A stretch of 12,403 nt of DNA, from the NCBI GenBank assembly GCA_022701475.1, contig JAKOOI010000145.1, forward strand, positions 1-12,403, written 5' to 3'. Of the stretch, positions 1 to 7,432 are shown piece after piece (position 1 is the first letter of the stretch; every line of letters starts with the position of its first letter). The notes below the pieces were generated by a model. The model was given only the letters and a program-made list of their open reading frames with translations. It ran no database searches and was not told where the DNA came from. A program made the position numbers and the translations under genes. Source of the DNA: Weeksellaceae bacterium. Lineage in GTDB: Bacteria > Bacteroidota > Bacteroidia > Flavobacteriales > Weeksellaceae.

Positions 1-165
1 TTTACCACCATTGACCTGAGCATCGGATACCAATGGAAAAAATTCACGATACAGGGTAAAGCGGGAAATGTATTTGATGCTGTCAACTATAATGTTCACG
101 AAAATTACTCCGTAAACCCTATTATGCCGAGAAATTATTACGTGACCCTGACTTATAAATTGTAA
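1..165 (+). CDS. TonB-dependent receptor, C-terminal fragment (5' end outside window)
   Basis: Frame 1 is open from the window edge to a TAA at 163-165, giving the last 54 residues of a protein that starts upstream. The fragment alternates polar and hydrophobic or aromatic residues as expected for outer-membrane beta-strands. It contains GNVFDAVNY, which resembles the 'NLFD..Y' motif found in the last strands of TonB-dependent receptors, and then PRNYYVTLTYKL at the terminus, which matches the usual 'PR.Y...L.Y.F' ending of that family. Such receptors take up siderophores, haem or other large substrates through the outer membrane using TonB energy. The substrate cannot be told from this fragment. 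The PepSY-type gene just downstream favours iron-siderophore uptake (inference). Confidence 0.82.
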   Translation, partial: FTTIDLSIGYQWKKFTIQGKAGNVFDAVNYNVHENYSVNPIMPRNYYVTLTYKL

Positions 166-191
166 GAAAATACCTTAAGGCTATTTTATAT

Positions 192-225
192 AAAGTGAGA
201 GCTGTACTTTTACGGCTTTCACTTT
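192..225 (+). terminator. Hairpin between the receptor gene and the PepSY gene
   Basis: An 11-base stem (arms 192-202 and 215-225, one G-U pair, 12-base loop) begins 26 bases after the receptor stop codon. It is followed by a broken T-rich stretch (TTTTGAACTTTT, 223-234). It could be an intrinsic terminator or a partial attenuator that lowers expression of the downstream PepSY gene. Only 37 bases lie between it and the next start codon and no clear promoter is visible there, so read-through from the receptor gene is more likely than complete termination. Confidence 0.5.
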
Positions 226-262
226 TGAACTTTTAAAACAAAAATAAAACAAACGATAAGAT

Positions 263-778
263 ATGGATAAGATTAAAGACACCCGGAGTTTCATGCGGGT
301 TACCCACCGCTATCTCGGGTACTTCCTGGCCGGAATTATGGCTGTCTACGCAGTAAGCGGCGTCCTGCTGATTTACAGGGATACCGATTTTCTGAAAAAT
401 GAGAAAAAATATGATAAAGTCATTGCCGGAAACCTTTCTGAAAAAGACCTGGGTAAAGAACTGAAGATCAAGAACCTTGAAGTAAAAAAAACGGAAGGGC
501 CGGTTCTTGTGTTTAAACAGGGAACCTATAATACGGCAACCGGAGAAGCAAAATACATAAAAAAAGAGCTGCCTTTTGTTCTGGATAAAATGACCAAACT
601 TCACAAATCACAGTCTAAAGAAACGCTTTCCCCGCTGAATACTTTCTTCGGGATTGCCCTGTTCTTTTTTGTGATCTCCAGCTTCTGGATGTTCAATCCG
701 AAAAGCAAGGCATTCAAACGCGGCATGGCATATACCGCAGCCGGTCTTGTGGTAGCGTTGATTCTGCTAATGGTATAA
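263..778 (+). CDS. PepSY-associated transmembrane helix protein (short form)
   Basis: A 171-residue inner-membrane protein. The N-terminus has the 'HRYLGYFLAG' pattern (His15) typical of PepSY-associated transmembrane helices, within a first membrane segment at about 17-37. A charged, Lys-rich periplasmic-type stretch covers about 40-115, and two more membrane helices lie near 126-145 and 154-171. The protein is much shorter than full PepSY_TM proteins of roughly 350-500 residues. A second His (114) lies just before the second helix. Full-length relatives are linked to siderophore reduction or iron release and are often found beside TonB-dependent receptors, as here (97 bases downstream of one). 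A supporting role in iron uptake is therefore likely but not shown. The ATG at 263 has A-rich sequence before it, as usual in this phylum. The gene ends in an inverted repeat that includes its stop codon. Confidence 0.8.
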   Translation: MDKIKDTRSFMRVTHRYLGYFLAGIMAVYAVSGVLLIYRDTDFLKNEKKYDKVIAGNLSEKDLGKELKIKNLEVKKTEGPVLVFKQGTYNTATGEAKYIKKELPFVLDKMTKLHKSQSKETLSPLNTFFGIALFFFVISSFWMFNPKSKAFKRGMAYTAAGLVVALILLMV

Positions 779-800
779 AGAAACGCATATTATTATACCA
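771..800. repeat. Inverted repeat overlapping the stop codon of the PepSY gene
   Basis: TGGTATAA (771-778, including the TAA stop) is repeated exactly in inverted orientation at 793-800, with a 14-base spacer. No T-run follows, so it is not a convincing intrinsic terminator. It may help end or stabilise the transcript, or be chance in AT-rich sequence. Confidence 0.3.
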
Positions 801-929
801 CGAAATCCTGTACAACCTGCTTTAATATTAGTTTTTTATTCCCTGAATTCACTAAACAAGGAAGAGTATGGCACATTTATTGTTTTTTGAAAGCTCAAAT
901 GATAAGCATTAACTATTAAATTATAAATT

Positions 930-1520
930 ATGAAAAAATTAATTTTATCAGGAATACTGGCTGTAGCAGGTTTGGCTACAACTGCAAATGCTCAGATCCA
1001 AAGAGGGAACTGGATGGTAGGAAGCAGCCTTTTAACCAGTAACTTCGGATTAAATACCGGTGGTGGATATAACATTGCCATTCAGCCAAAAGCAGCATAT
1101 TTTATTGAAGATAATGTAGCTGTCGGAGGTTATGTAAATTTAGGAGTAAGCAAAGTTACTAACGGAAGCCCTACAAGATTTGATTATGCAGTAGGAGGTT
1201 TAGGACGTTATTATCTTTCTCCGGGAGAAAAAGGAGTGGATAACCTGTTAAACCACGGACGTTGGTTCTTCGAAGGAAATTTAGGGGTTGGAGGAGCTTC
1301 TGTTGAAAACGGAATTTCTACCAGCGGTCTTGATTTCGGTGTAGGTCCTGGATACTCTTACTTCATTACACCTAACATCGGTGTTGAAGGTTTGGTAAAA
1401 TATCAGGGACAGGCAGGATTCGGAAGCGAAGGCCTTAACTCGAACATCACTTTCAATGTTGGTTTCAGCATCTTTATTCCTACTTCAAAAGGCAGAGACG
1501 TTGTTAACGATGTAAAATAA
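930..1520 (+). CDS. Small outer-membrane beta-barrel protein
   Basis: A 196-residue protein with a clear signal peptide: Lys2-Lys3, a hydrophobic core, and predicted cleavage after the Ala-Asn-Ala ending at residue 21, leaving Gln22 first. The mature part is rich in Gly and aromatic residues and shows repeated alternating strands such as YNIAIQPKAAYFI, VAVGGYVNLGV and ITFNVGFSIFI. This fits the small porin-like 'outer membrane beta-barrel' families of Bacteroidota with about eight strands. The last strand is followed by a polar tail of about 13 residues rather than ending on an aromatic residue. Codons are more AT-rich (TTA Leu, GGA Gly) than in most genes of the window, which suggests high expression. 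It is preceded by 151 non-coding bases and followed by a strong terminator, so it is probably transcribed alone. Its specific function is unknown. Confidence 0.8.
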   Translation: MKKLILSGILAVAGLATTANAQIQRGNWMVGSSLLTSNFGLNTGGGYNIAIQPKAAYFIEDNVAVGGYVNLGVSKVTNGSPTRFDYAVGGLGRYYLSPGEKGVDNLLNHGRWFFEGNLGVGGASVENGISTSGLDFGVGPGYSYFITPNIGVEGLVKYQGQAGFGSEGLNSNITFNVGFSIFIPTSKGRDVVNDVK

Positions 1521-1556
1521 GCAATCACTTCACACTCACATATATTTTTACAAAAG

Positions 1557-1589
1557 AAAGCGCATCGGAAGAACTTCCGATGCGCTTTT
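1557..1589. terminator. Bidirectional intrinsic terminator
   Basis: The arms at 1557-1571 and 1574-1588 are perfectly complementary over 15 bases around AAGCGCATCGGAAG. The centre would open to a four-base loop. The outer bases are A on the left and T on the right, so each strand has a short T-run after the stem, and on the minus strand it continues into CTTTTG. It lies between the convergent beta-barrel and peroxiredoxin genes and can serve both. Confidence 0.85.
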
Positions 1590-1627
1590 CAAATTAAAAC
1601 TAAACTATAAAAAATCAAATAAATAAA

Positions 1628-2266
1628 TCATGTATTCGGTTGAGGCGTATATCTCAGATACGGCTTTACTTCGGTTACGCCTTTCGGGAAAATCTTTCTG
1701 GCATCTTCCGTAGAAACCGAAGGCGGCACAATGACGTCATCTCCATCCTGCCAGTTTACCGGAGTAGCAATTTTATGGGAATCCACCAGCTGCAGAGAAT
1801 CAAGAACCCTAAGGATTTCATTGAAATTCCTTCCTGTTGAAGCAGGATAGGTAATGATCAGGCGTACTTTCTTTTCAGGATCAATAATCAGTAAGGAGCG
1901 TACCGTTGCCGTTGCAGAAGCATTAGGATGAATGAAATCATAAAGTTCTGAAATCTTCCTGTCCTTATCTGCAATAATGGGAAACTGCACTTCCGTTTCC
2001 TGGGTTTCGTTGATATCCCGGATCCAGTTCTGGTGATCTTCCACTCCATCTACGCTTAAAGCGATCACTTTTGTCCCTCTTTTTTCAAATTCCGATCTGA
2101 GCTTTGAAGTATAGCCCAGTTCCGTGGTGCAGACCGGTGTATAATCTGCAGGATGGGAAAAAAGGATTCCCCAGGAATCACCCAGGTATTCATAAAATCT
2201 AAGATCTCCCAAAGACGTTTCCGCCTGAAAGTCCGGTGCCGTATCTCCTAGTTTAACTGACATCAT
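1628..2266 (-). CDS. 1-Cys peroxiredoxin (Prx6-type, AhpC/TSA family)
   Basis: A 212-residue cytoplasmic thiol peroxidase that would reduce hydrogen or organic peroxides. The active site HPADYTPVCTTELG (residues 38-51) contains the family pattern PxxxTxxC, with peroxidatic Cys46. Arg123, in TVRSLLIIDP, is the usual activating arginine. Cys46 is the only cysteine in the protein, so a partner thiol or another protein must regenerate it. This and the long C-terminal domain with TPVNWQDGDDVIVPP (168-182) place it in the Prx6 or 1-Cys class rather than typical AhpC. The start has two consecutive ATGs (2264-2266 and 2261-2263), and either could be used. A good Bacteroidota promoter lies 20-50 bases upstream. 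The gene diverges from the MscS channel gene and ends at a shared terminator. No OxyR-like site was recognised. Confidence 0.95.
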   Translation of the reverse strand: MMSVKLGDTAPDFQAETSLGDLRFYEYLGDSWGILFSHPADYTPVCTTELGYTSKLRSEFEKRGTKVIALSVDGVEDHQNWIRDINETQETEVQFPIIADKDRKISELYDFIHPNASATATVRSLLIIDPEKKVRLIITYPASTGRNFNEILRVLDSLQLVDSHKIATPVNWQDGDDVIVPPSVSTEDARKIFPKGVTEVKPYLRYTPQPNT

Positions 2267-2286
2267 ATTTTGTTCTTATTAGTCTA

Positions 2287-2317
2287 CAAATTTAGTAGAG
2301 TTTATGACACTGGCAAA
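2287..2317 (-). promoter_or_regulatory. Bacteroidota-type promoter for the peroxiredoxin gene
   Basis: Read on the minus strand, TTTG (2317-2314) is followed after 19 bases by TAAATTTG (2294-2287). Both match the TTTG and TAnnTTTG elements of the primary sigma factor of this phylum, with the usual spacing. Transcription would begin a few bases downstream, leaving a 5' leader of only about 10-15 bases before the peroxiredoxin ATG. Confidence 0.72.
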
Positions 2318-2363
2318 ATATTTGTTGAAAAATTATATCATTATTTAAAAAAAATCTCTATTC

Positions 2364-3248
2364 ATGCAGAAAGTCAGTCAGAATTATATTGATGTGGTTT
2401 ACCGTGTACTTGAAAACTGGTACATTAAATTTGCCCAGCTTACCCCGAAACTTATTGTAGGCATCCTGGTATTCTCCTTTTTCCTTCTCACCAGCAAATA
2501 TCTTAGTGTAGGCGCAGTTAGATTATTCCACAAGTTTTTTCCCAAAAGCAAAAAAGAAAGTTCACTGGTCACTATGATCAGCATTTTCAGGGCACTGATT
2601 ATGATTATCGGAACTTTCATTACCCTGGAAATCATGGGTTTCAGCGGATTTCTGTGGAAGTTCATCGGAAGCCTGGGGGTTGCCGGGGTTATTGCCGGGG
2701 TAGCATTGAAAGACCTGGTCTCCAGCATATTTTCAGGGATGCTTATCGGTATCGATAAAGCCTTTAAAGTAGGAGACTATATTTCAATCGGGAATAATTC
2801 GGGAACCGTTATGGAAATCGGTTTCCTGACTACCAAAATCATCAGTGACGACGGAAAGAAAGTGTATATCCCGAACCAGGTCATCTTCAATGCTCCTTTT
2901 TCCAACATCAGTGCATCACCGCAACGGAAGATCATCCTTAATTTCGAAATACCGGCAGACCAGGACATCAATAAAGCCCGTGTCATTGCTTCCGAGATCC
3001 TAGGGGAGCTGAATGACATTGACCGTCCTGAAGCATCCGAGGTTATTTTCACAGACCTGAAACAGGGCGTATTCACACTGCAGGTAAAATTCTGGATGGC
3101 AGTAGGTGCCAATATGGGAGTCCTGAAAAGCAAAGCATTCCTCAAGATTAAAGAAAAACTGGATCAGAGCGGTATCCAGCTGGTAACGCCTACCAGCATC
3201 AGCATTGCAGACGGAAGCGCATCAGCACTGGCTAACAATCAGCAATAA
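2364..3248 (+). CDS. Small-conductance mechanosensitive channel, MscS family
   Basis: A 294-residue inner-membrane channel, close in length to E. coli MscS (286). Membrane helices are predicted near 28-48 and 70-92. The pore helix follows as a Gly/Ala-rich stretch (about 102-130, GSLGVAGVIAGVALKD then SSIFSGMLIGID), a form typical of MscS TM3. KVGDYISIGNNSGTVMEIGFLTTKI (136-159) is the hallmark start of the MscS beta domain, and IPNQVIFNAPFSN (169-181) follows. The C-terminal alpha/beta vestibule domain runs to about 275. Such channels open on membrane stretch and release solutes during hypo-osmotic shock. The gene diverges from the peroxiredoxin gene across 97 bases. A weak promoter-like AATATTTG at 2317-2324 could drive it. 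It ends before terminator hairpins shared with the convergent metalloprotease gene. Confidence 0.93.
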   Translation: MQKVSQNYIDVVYRVLENWYIKFAQLTPKLIVGILVFSFFLLTSKYLSVGAVRLFHKFFPKSKKESSLVTMISIFRALIMIIGTFITLEIMGFSGFLWKFIGSLGVAGVIAGVALKDLVSSIFSGMLIGIDKAFKVGDYISIGNNSGTVMEIGFLTTKIISDDGKKVYIPNQVIFNAPFSNISASPQRKIILNFEIPADQDINKARVIASEILGELNDIDRPEASEVIFTDLKQGVFTLQVKFWMAVGANMGVLKSKAFLKIKEKLDQSGIQLVTPTSISIADGSASALANNQQ

Positions 3249-3313
3249 CCTGTTTTTATCCGAATCTGCAGCACCATCAGCTGGGCAGGAATAAAAAGAC
3301 AGCAGGTTTTTTT
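3249..3313 (+). terminator. Possible imperfect terminator just after the MscS gene
   Basis: CCTGTTTTTATCC (3249-3261), directly after the stop codon, can pair with 3288-3306 with a five-base and a one-base bulge. A run of seven T (3307-3313) follows. The T-run argues for termination, but the bulged stem makes this weaker than the hairpin at 3337-3378. Confidence 0.32.
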
Positions 3314-3336
3314 ATAGCATTAACGATCAAGATCAT

Positions 3337-3378
3337 TAACGGAAAAAGCAGCCTCACATGAGACTGCTTTTTCCGTTA
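3337..3378. terminator. Bidirectional intrinsic terminator between MscS and metalloprotease genes
   Basis: A perfect 15-base stem (TAACGGAAAAAGCAG at 3337-3351, complement at 3364-3378) encloses a 12-base loop that can itself form four more pairs. A T-rich stretch follows on the plus strand (about 3388-3399). The A-run inside the left arm gives a matching T-run on the minus strand. It sits between convergent genes and probably serves both. Confidence 0.8.
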
Positions 3379-3393
3379 AGAAATATCATTTTT

Positions 3394-5595
3394 TTATTTC
3401 TTAATGATCAGTTTTTCCGAAAGTTTTTCACCGCTTTCGAGAACAATAGAAATTATATAATTTCCGTTCACCAGATTATGTACTCTCAGATCTGTTTCCC
3501 CTTTGAAACCGCCCCTGCTGATTAATCTTCCGGAAGCATCAAACAAGGTATACTCCGCTTTCTGTGAAGCATTTTTCAGGCTGATGTGTACGACATCGTG
3601 AGCCGGGTTGGGATAAATTGAAAAACTTTTTACAGACGTCTCTGCTGTTGACAGCGCATTCTGTGAAATGGAAAAGGCAGATGAGTTCAATGCATAATAA
3701 ATATTATTGACTGCTTTTACCATAATTCTGGCAGATGATACATTTTCATTAGGCAGTGTAACATTGGCTGAGCCGGTATTCGGAACACTTGCCGCCAGCA
3801 CCGTATCGAAAGTCTGGCCTCCGTTTTTGGAAAGCAGGATACTCACATTCTGGGTATTGATGGTGCCGGTATTGGTGCCAGCTACATTCCAGGTTACCGG
3901 AACAGAGGTATTTCCCGTATAGGAAGTATTTGAAGCCTGTGAAGTCACGGTGAAAGGACCGTCATTGGTAACCGTAACCACCATCACGTCTCTTGCTGCC
4001 TGGTTTCCTGATGCCTTGTTGTCATTAACGACCAGGGAGAAGCTCAGGCTCCTGGCTACACCTGGGGTAACTTCCCATTTCGGAACGAGATTATTGGCTA
4101 CCACTGAACTCAATACCGGGAAATATCTCGACGGCGATGAAGTAGGAGTCCTTGAACGGTAAACCGGACCTACCGTTGCCGTTGCCACGGGTGGCTGCGT
4201 ATTGTTATTATTGTTATACTGTTCCCACAGATAAGTCAGCGGATCTCCGTTCGGGTCGGTACCGATACCGGTCAGTACAAAAGCGGTTCCTTTCGGGATG
4301 ATGTAATCCGGTCCTGCATCAGCCGTTGGCACAAGATTATTGTTGGAGTTTTTTACTGAACAGTCTGTTCCACGCTGTATCACCGAATACATTTCCAGCA
4401 CATTGGCAGCATGGAAGTAAGCATCACTGTTGTTCTGTACGTTGTTATTGGAACCGCAGATGCCTGCATAGGCCATGATTGTGCTTCCGCTTCCCGGTTC
4501 ATATGCGGTCCCGTTGTTGGCATTCCCGGCACACGATCCTGTAGCAGCCCTGAAGGAATGGTTGGCCCCGAACTGGTGGCCGATTTCATGCGCGACATAG
4601 TCGATATCAAAAGGATCTCCCACCGGTGCCCCGGATCCTGTAACTCCCGAAGCCTTATTCCCGGCGATGCAGACAACACCTAATCCGGCAAGACCGCCGC
4701 TGTTCGTCCCGAAGACGTGCCCGATATCATAATTCCCGGAACCGATCACCTGATCGGTATTCGCCTGGTTTTCGTCGATCATTTCCCCGGGATCACCATT
4801 GGTAAAAGGATCGGTAGCCGCATTGGTGTAAACGATACTGCTGTTATTGGCAATCATGACCATAGTGGTGGAGATGGTTTTCTCGTAAATCCCGTTGACC
4901 CGGGTCATGGTGGTGGCCATCGCATTCATCGCTGCTGCCACTGTCCCGCCGTGAAACGCTGTATATTCGCCGGTAGCAGACAGAGCCAGCCTGTACGTCC
5001 GGAACAGCCCGTCGGAAACCAGGGGCGCCTTACTGGCAGACCCGCTGTTTTTCATATGATCCAGCTCATCCTCTATATGGCATTCAAAGAGTCGGTCATT
5101 CTTTGGAAGGTCACTTCTCCTGTACAGGATGAAAGAAGAATGATCTCTGGTATAGCTGTCCAGGTAACTGACTTCCCACCCGTCGAAATACATAATATTA
5201 ATTCCTGTTGACGGGGTAATACTGAAACGGATGGTATTTTCAGGATGGCTTTTCTCCCAGCCTATATACGATCTGATTTCCGGGAATTGCGCCTGTAAGG
5301 AAGATTCCATTACAGATGCTTCCTGTACGATGTAGCTTCTGATATTTCCATCTGCATCAGGAAATTTTACTACCAGGCTCTCACTTCCTGACAAACGCTG
5401 CGGTGCTTTTTTAAGGTCTGCTTTCAGTTTTTCAATATCCAGCTGATAGAGAGAAAAACGGTCTGGAGTCGTCCATCTGGGAGCAAGGTTTTCCCGGCTG
5501 ACTGAAGTGTTGCCCCCAAGTTTGGACCAGTAATTCTGTTGGGCAAAACCCTGTGCCGCCATCAGAAAGCACGAAATGATAAAAGTTTTTTTCAT
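3394..5595 (-). CDS. Secreted reprolysin-like zinc metalloprotease with type IX sorting domain
   Basis: A 733-residue secreted protease. The signal peptide covers residues 1 to about 19 (MKKTFIISCFLMAAQGFAQ). A propeptide-like region runs to about 190 and contains Cys172, which could act as a cysteine switch (inference). The metzincin catalytic domain spans about 195-412, with the zinc motif HEIGHQFGANH (336-346): zinc ligands His336, His340 and His346, catalytic Glu337, and a Met-turn at Met374 in STIMAYAG. A PKD- or cadherin-like domain (about 424-545) and an Ig-like domain (about 548-645) follow. The last 80 residues (FSIYPNPAHDVVHISL through EKLIIKK) form a type A C-terminal sorting domain, which directs passage through the type IX secretion system and attachment or release at the cell surface. 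It resembles the M12B/reprolysin-like peptidases common in flavobacteria and probably digests extracellular protein. No promoter was recognised upstream. Confidence 0.93.
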   Translation of the reverse strand: MKKTFIISCFLMAAQGFAQQNYWSKLGGNTSVSRENLAPRWTTPDRFSLYQLDIEKLKADLKKAPQRLSGSESLVVKFPDADGNIRSYIVQEASVMESSLQAQFPEIRSYIGWEKSHPENTIRFSITPSTGINIMYFDGWEVSYLDSYTRDHSSFILYRRSDLPKNDRLFECHIEDELDHMKNSGSASKAPLVSDGLFRTYRLALSATGEYTAFHGGTVAAAMNAMATTMTRVNGIYEKTISTTMVMIANNSSIVYTNAATDPFTNGDPGEMIDENQANTDQVIGSGNYDIGHVFGTNSGGLAGLGVVCIAGNKASGVTGSGAPVGDPFDIDYVAHEIGHQFGANHSFRAATGSCAGNANNGTAYEPGSGSTIMAYAGICGSNNNVQNNSDAYFHAANVLEMYSVIQRGTDCSVKNSNNNLVPTADAGPDYIIPKGTAFVLTGIGTDPNGDPLTYLWEQYNNNNNTQPPVATATVGPVYRSRTPTSSPSRYFPVLSSVVANNLVPKWEVTPGVARSLSFSLVVNDNKASGNQAARDVMVVTVTNDGPFTVTSQASNTSYTGNTSVPVTWNVAGTNTGTINTQNVSILLSKNGGQTFDTVLAASVPNTGSANVTLPNENVSSARIMVKAVNNIYYALNSSAFSISQNALSTAETSVKSFSIYPNPAHDVVHISLKNASQKAEYTLFDASGRLISRGGFKGETDLRVHNLVNGNYIISIVLESGEKLSEKLIIKK

Positions 5596-5843
5596 AATAT
5601 GATTATATAATAAGTGATTGGTTTAACTACATCATGTGACGATACACTCATCCACAATTCGTAAGTAAAAAAAAGAAAGGATATATAAAACATACCCCTT
5701 CATCCCTCATGTTGGTAAAATTAACAATTTCAGTCCGGATTTCATGATCGTAATCCAATATTTTACATGGAATTATTTTTCAGGTATTTTCCTGTCAGAA
5801 AGAGTACTGATTTTAACGGGTCTCTTTACGGTATCCAACAAAA
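5596..5843. other. Intergenic region upstream of the metalloprotease gene
   Basis: This holds the 5' region of the metalloprotease gene (minus strand), bounded on the other side by the sucC terminator. It is AT-rich and has no credible reading frame. The best promoter-like word on the minus strand is TATGTTTT near 5687-5694, one mismatch from TAnnTTTG and without a good TTTG at the right distance. A short palindrome, CAGG-TATTTT-CCTG, lies near 5781-5794. Neither is strong enough to name. Confidence 0.4.
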
Positions 5844-5868
5844 AAACCGTTTCAGAACGAAACGGTTT
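5844..5868 (-). terminator. Intrinsic terminator of sucC
   Basis: On the minus strand a 10-base perfect stem (AAACCGTTTC, five-base loop, GAAACGGTTT) is followed immediately by a T-run ending in TTTG. It begins about 22 bases after the sucC stop codon. This is a textbook intrinsic terminator. On the plus strand no long T-run follows, so it looks one-directional. Confidence 0.88.
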
Positions 5869-5890
5869 CTGTATAGTTTAAAGTGTAAGC

Positions 5891-7081
5891 TTATGATAAA
5901 ACTTCTTTCACTTTATTAGCAGCTTCTTCCAAAGTAATCGCTGAGTGTACAGGAAGACCTGACTCGTCAATTAACTTTTTCGCTTCAACGGCATTGGTTC
6001 CCTGAAGTCTTACGATCAAAGGAACAGGAAGGCTTCCCATTGCTTTGTATGCATCTACAACCCCCTGTGCTACCCTGTCGCATCTTACGATACCACCGAA
6101 GATATTGATCAGGATGGCTTTTACATTCGGGTCCCTTAATATGATTCCGAAAGCGGTCTGTACCCTTGCAGCATCGGCTGTACCGCCTACGTCCAGGAAA
6201 TTGGCCGGGTTACCGCCTGATAATTTGATGATATCCATAGTGGCCATCGCCAGACCGGCTCCGTTTACCATACACGCTACGTTACCGTCCAGCTTCACGA
6301 AGTTAAGACCGGCTTCACCCGCTTCTACGTCCATCGGATCCTCTTCTCTCGTATCTCTGAGTTCAGCTAAGTCTTTGTGACGGAACAATGAGTTATCATC
6401 CAAAGTTACTTTAGCATCTACTGCGATAATTTTGTTATCGGAAGTTTTCAGCACAGGATTGATCTCGAAAAGAGAAGCATCGATTCCCGTATAAGCATTG
6501 TATAAAGAAGTGATGAATTTTGTGAATTCTTTGAAAGCATTTCCTTCAAGGCCGAGGTTGAAAGCGATTTTTCTTGCCTGGAATCCCTGCAGCCCTAAGG
6601 TAGGGTCAATGATTTCCTTATGGATCAGGTGCGGCGTTACTTCAGCCACATGCTCGATATCCATCCCTCCTTCGGTAGAATAGACTACGGTATTTTTACC
6701 TTCTGCCCTGTCTAAAAGGATGGAAACGTAAAATTCCTTCGTTTCCGTTTCCCCAGGATAATACACATCTTCTGCAACCAAAACGGAATTTACTTTTTTC
6801 CCTTCAGCAGAAGTCTGCGGCGTGATCAGCTGCATTCCGATGATGTTCTGAGCGTTTTCCTTAAGCTTATCCAAATTCGGAGAGAACTTTACACCGCCTC
6901 CTTTACCACGGCCGCCGGCGTGGATCTGCGCCTTCACCACCCATCCCTGAGCTCCGGTTTCAGCCGTCAGTTTTTCAGCAGCCGCTACAGCTTCGTCTAC
7001 GTTGTTTGCTACGAAACCGCGTTGGATAGCCACTCCATACTTTGATAAAATCTCTTTTGATTGATACTCGTGAAGATTCAT
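5891..7081 (-). CDS. sucC: Succinyl-CoA synthetase (ADP-forming), beta subunit
   Basis: A 396-residue protein, close to E. coli SucC (388). With the alpha subunit SucD it converts succinyl-CoA, phosphate and ADP (or GDP) to succinate, CoA and ATP in the citric acid cycle, in the cytoplasm. The N-terminus MNLHEYQSKEILSKYG is typical of the family. The ATP-grasp fold shows Lys50 and the glycine-rich loop GGRGKGGG (57-64). FEINPV (205-210) holds metal-binding residues. The C-terminal CoA-ligase domain has NGAGLAM (273-279), GGNPANFLDVGG (289-300) and GGIVRCDRVAQG (329-340). The usual partner sucD is not in the window, so the two genes are separated here. An upstream promoter-like TAAATTTG and a strong terminator suggest that sucC is transcribed alone. 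Confidence 0.98.
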   Translation of the reverse strand: MNLHEYQSKEILSKYGVAIQRGFVANNVDEAVAAAEKLTAETGAQGWVVKAQIHAGGRGKGGGVKFSPNLDKLKENAQNIIGMQLITPQTSAEGKKVNSVLVAEDVYYPGETETKEFYVSILLDRAEGKNTVVYSTEGGMDIEHVAEVTPHLIHKEIIDPTLGLQGFQARKIAFNLGLEGNAFKEFTKFITSLYNAYTGIDASLFEINPVLKTSDNKIIAVDAKVTLDDNSLFRHKDLAELRDTREEDPMDVEAGEAGLNFVKLDGNVACMVNGAGLAMATMDIIKLSGGNPANFLDVGGTADAARVQTAFGIILRDPNVKAILINIFGGIVRCDRVAQGVVDAYKAMGSLPVPLIVRLQGTNAVEAKKLIDESGLPVHSAITLEEAANKVKEVLS

Positions 7082-7119
7082 ATTATTTTTATTATTTTAT
7101 TTTAATAGTTAAAGGTTGA

Positions 7120-7127
7120 CAAATTTA
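7120..7127 (-). promoter_or_regulatory. Promoter -7 element upstream of sucC
   Basis: Minus-strand TAAATTTG is an exact match to the Bacteroidota TAnnTTTG element and lies 38 bases before the sucC start codon. Nineteen bases further upstream is TTTT rather than the ideal TTTG, so the second element has one mismatch. Confidence 0.55.
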
Positions 7128-7293
7128 ATAAAAATGAACTAGGTTTAAAAAGAAATTTGCGGAACTTTTAACGGAATAGGAAAGCCCGCTGGTATTCTGA
7201 TGCGGAATTATCCTGATTCTGGTCTCAAAAATAAACTTTCCGACAGAATAAGTCCACTATTCTAATCAGATTTTAATGGCATTCTAATTTTAT

Positions 7294-7327
7294 TTTGTGG
7301 TAGTACGGATTGCATCGTTTATATTTG
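7294..7327 (+). promoter_or_regulatory. Candidate promoter of the exporter operon
   Basis: TTTG at 7294-7297 and TATATTTG at 7320-7327 (an exact TAnnTTTG) are separated by 22 bases, which is longer than the usual 19-20 but within reported ranges. Transcription would start near 7333 and give a leader of about 135 bases before the ABC gene. Confidence 0.5.
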
Positions 7328-7407
7328 TATCTGCCAAAATAACAGAAGAAAAATTCTGTTTGCGGTTATCTGCACCAGACACACTACCGGTTATTAATAA
7401 GATAAAA

Positions 7408-7432
7408 TCAGGGCGTCTCCCAACGGCCCTGA
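7408..7432 (+). promoter_or_regulatory. Hairpin in the leader of the exporter operon
   Basis: TCAGGGC (7408-7414) and GCCCTGA (7426-7432) form a GC-rich 7-base-pair stem with an 11-base loop, 37 bases before the ABC start codon. No T-run follows, so it is not an obvious terminator. It could be a regulatory or RNA-stabilising element. I do not recognise it as a known riboswitch. Confidence 0.35.

Noticed and set aside
886..917. Promoter-like TTTG (886-889) and TAACTATT (910-917) before the beta-barrel gene
   Set aside because: The second element matches TAnnTTTG poorly, and the start site it implies would leave almost no leader before the ATG at 930.
4717..5211. A 164-codon plus-strand open frame opposite the metalloprotease gene
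   Set aside because: It is the complement of the protease catalytic domain, and the translation is Gly-, His- and Ile-rich without a plausible fold.
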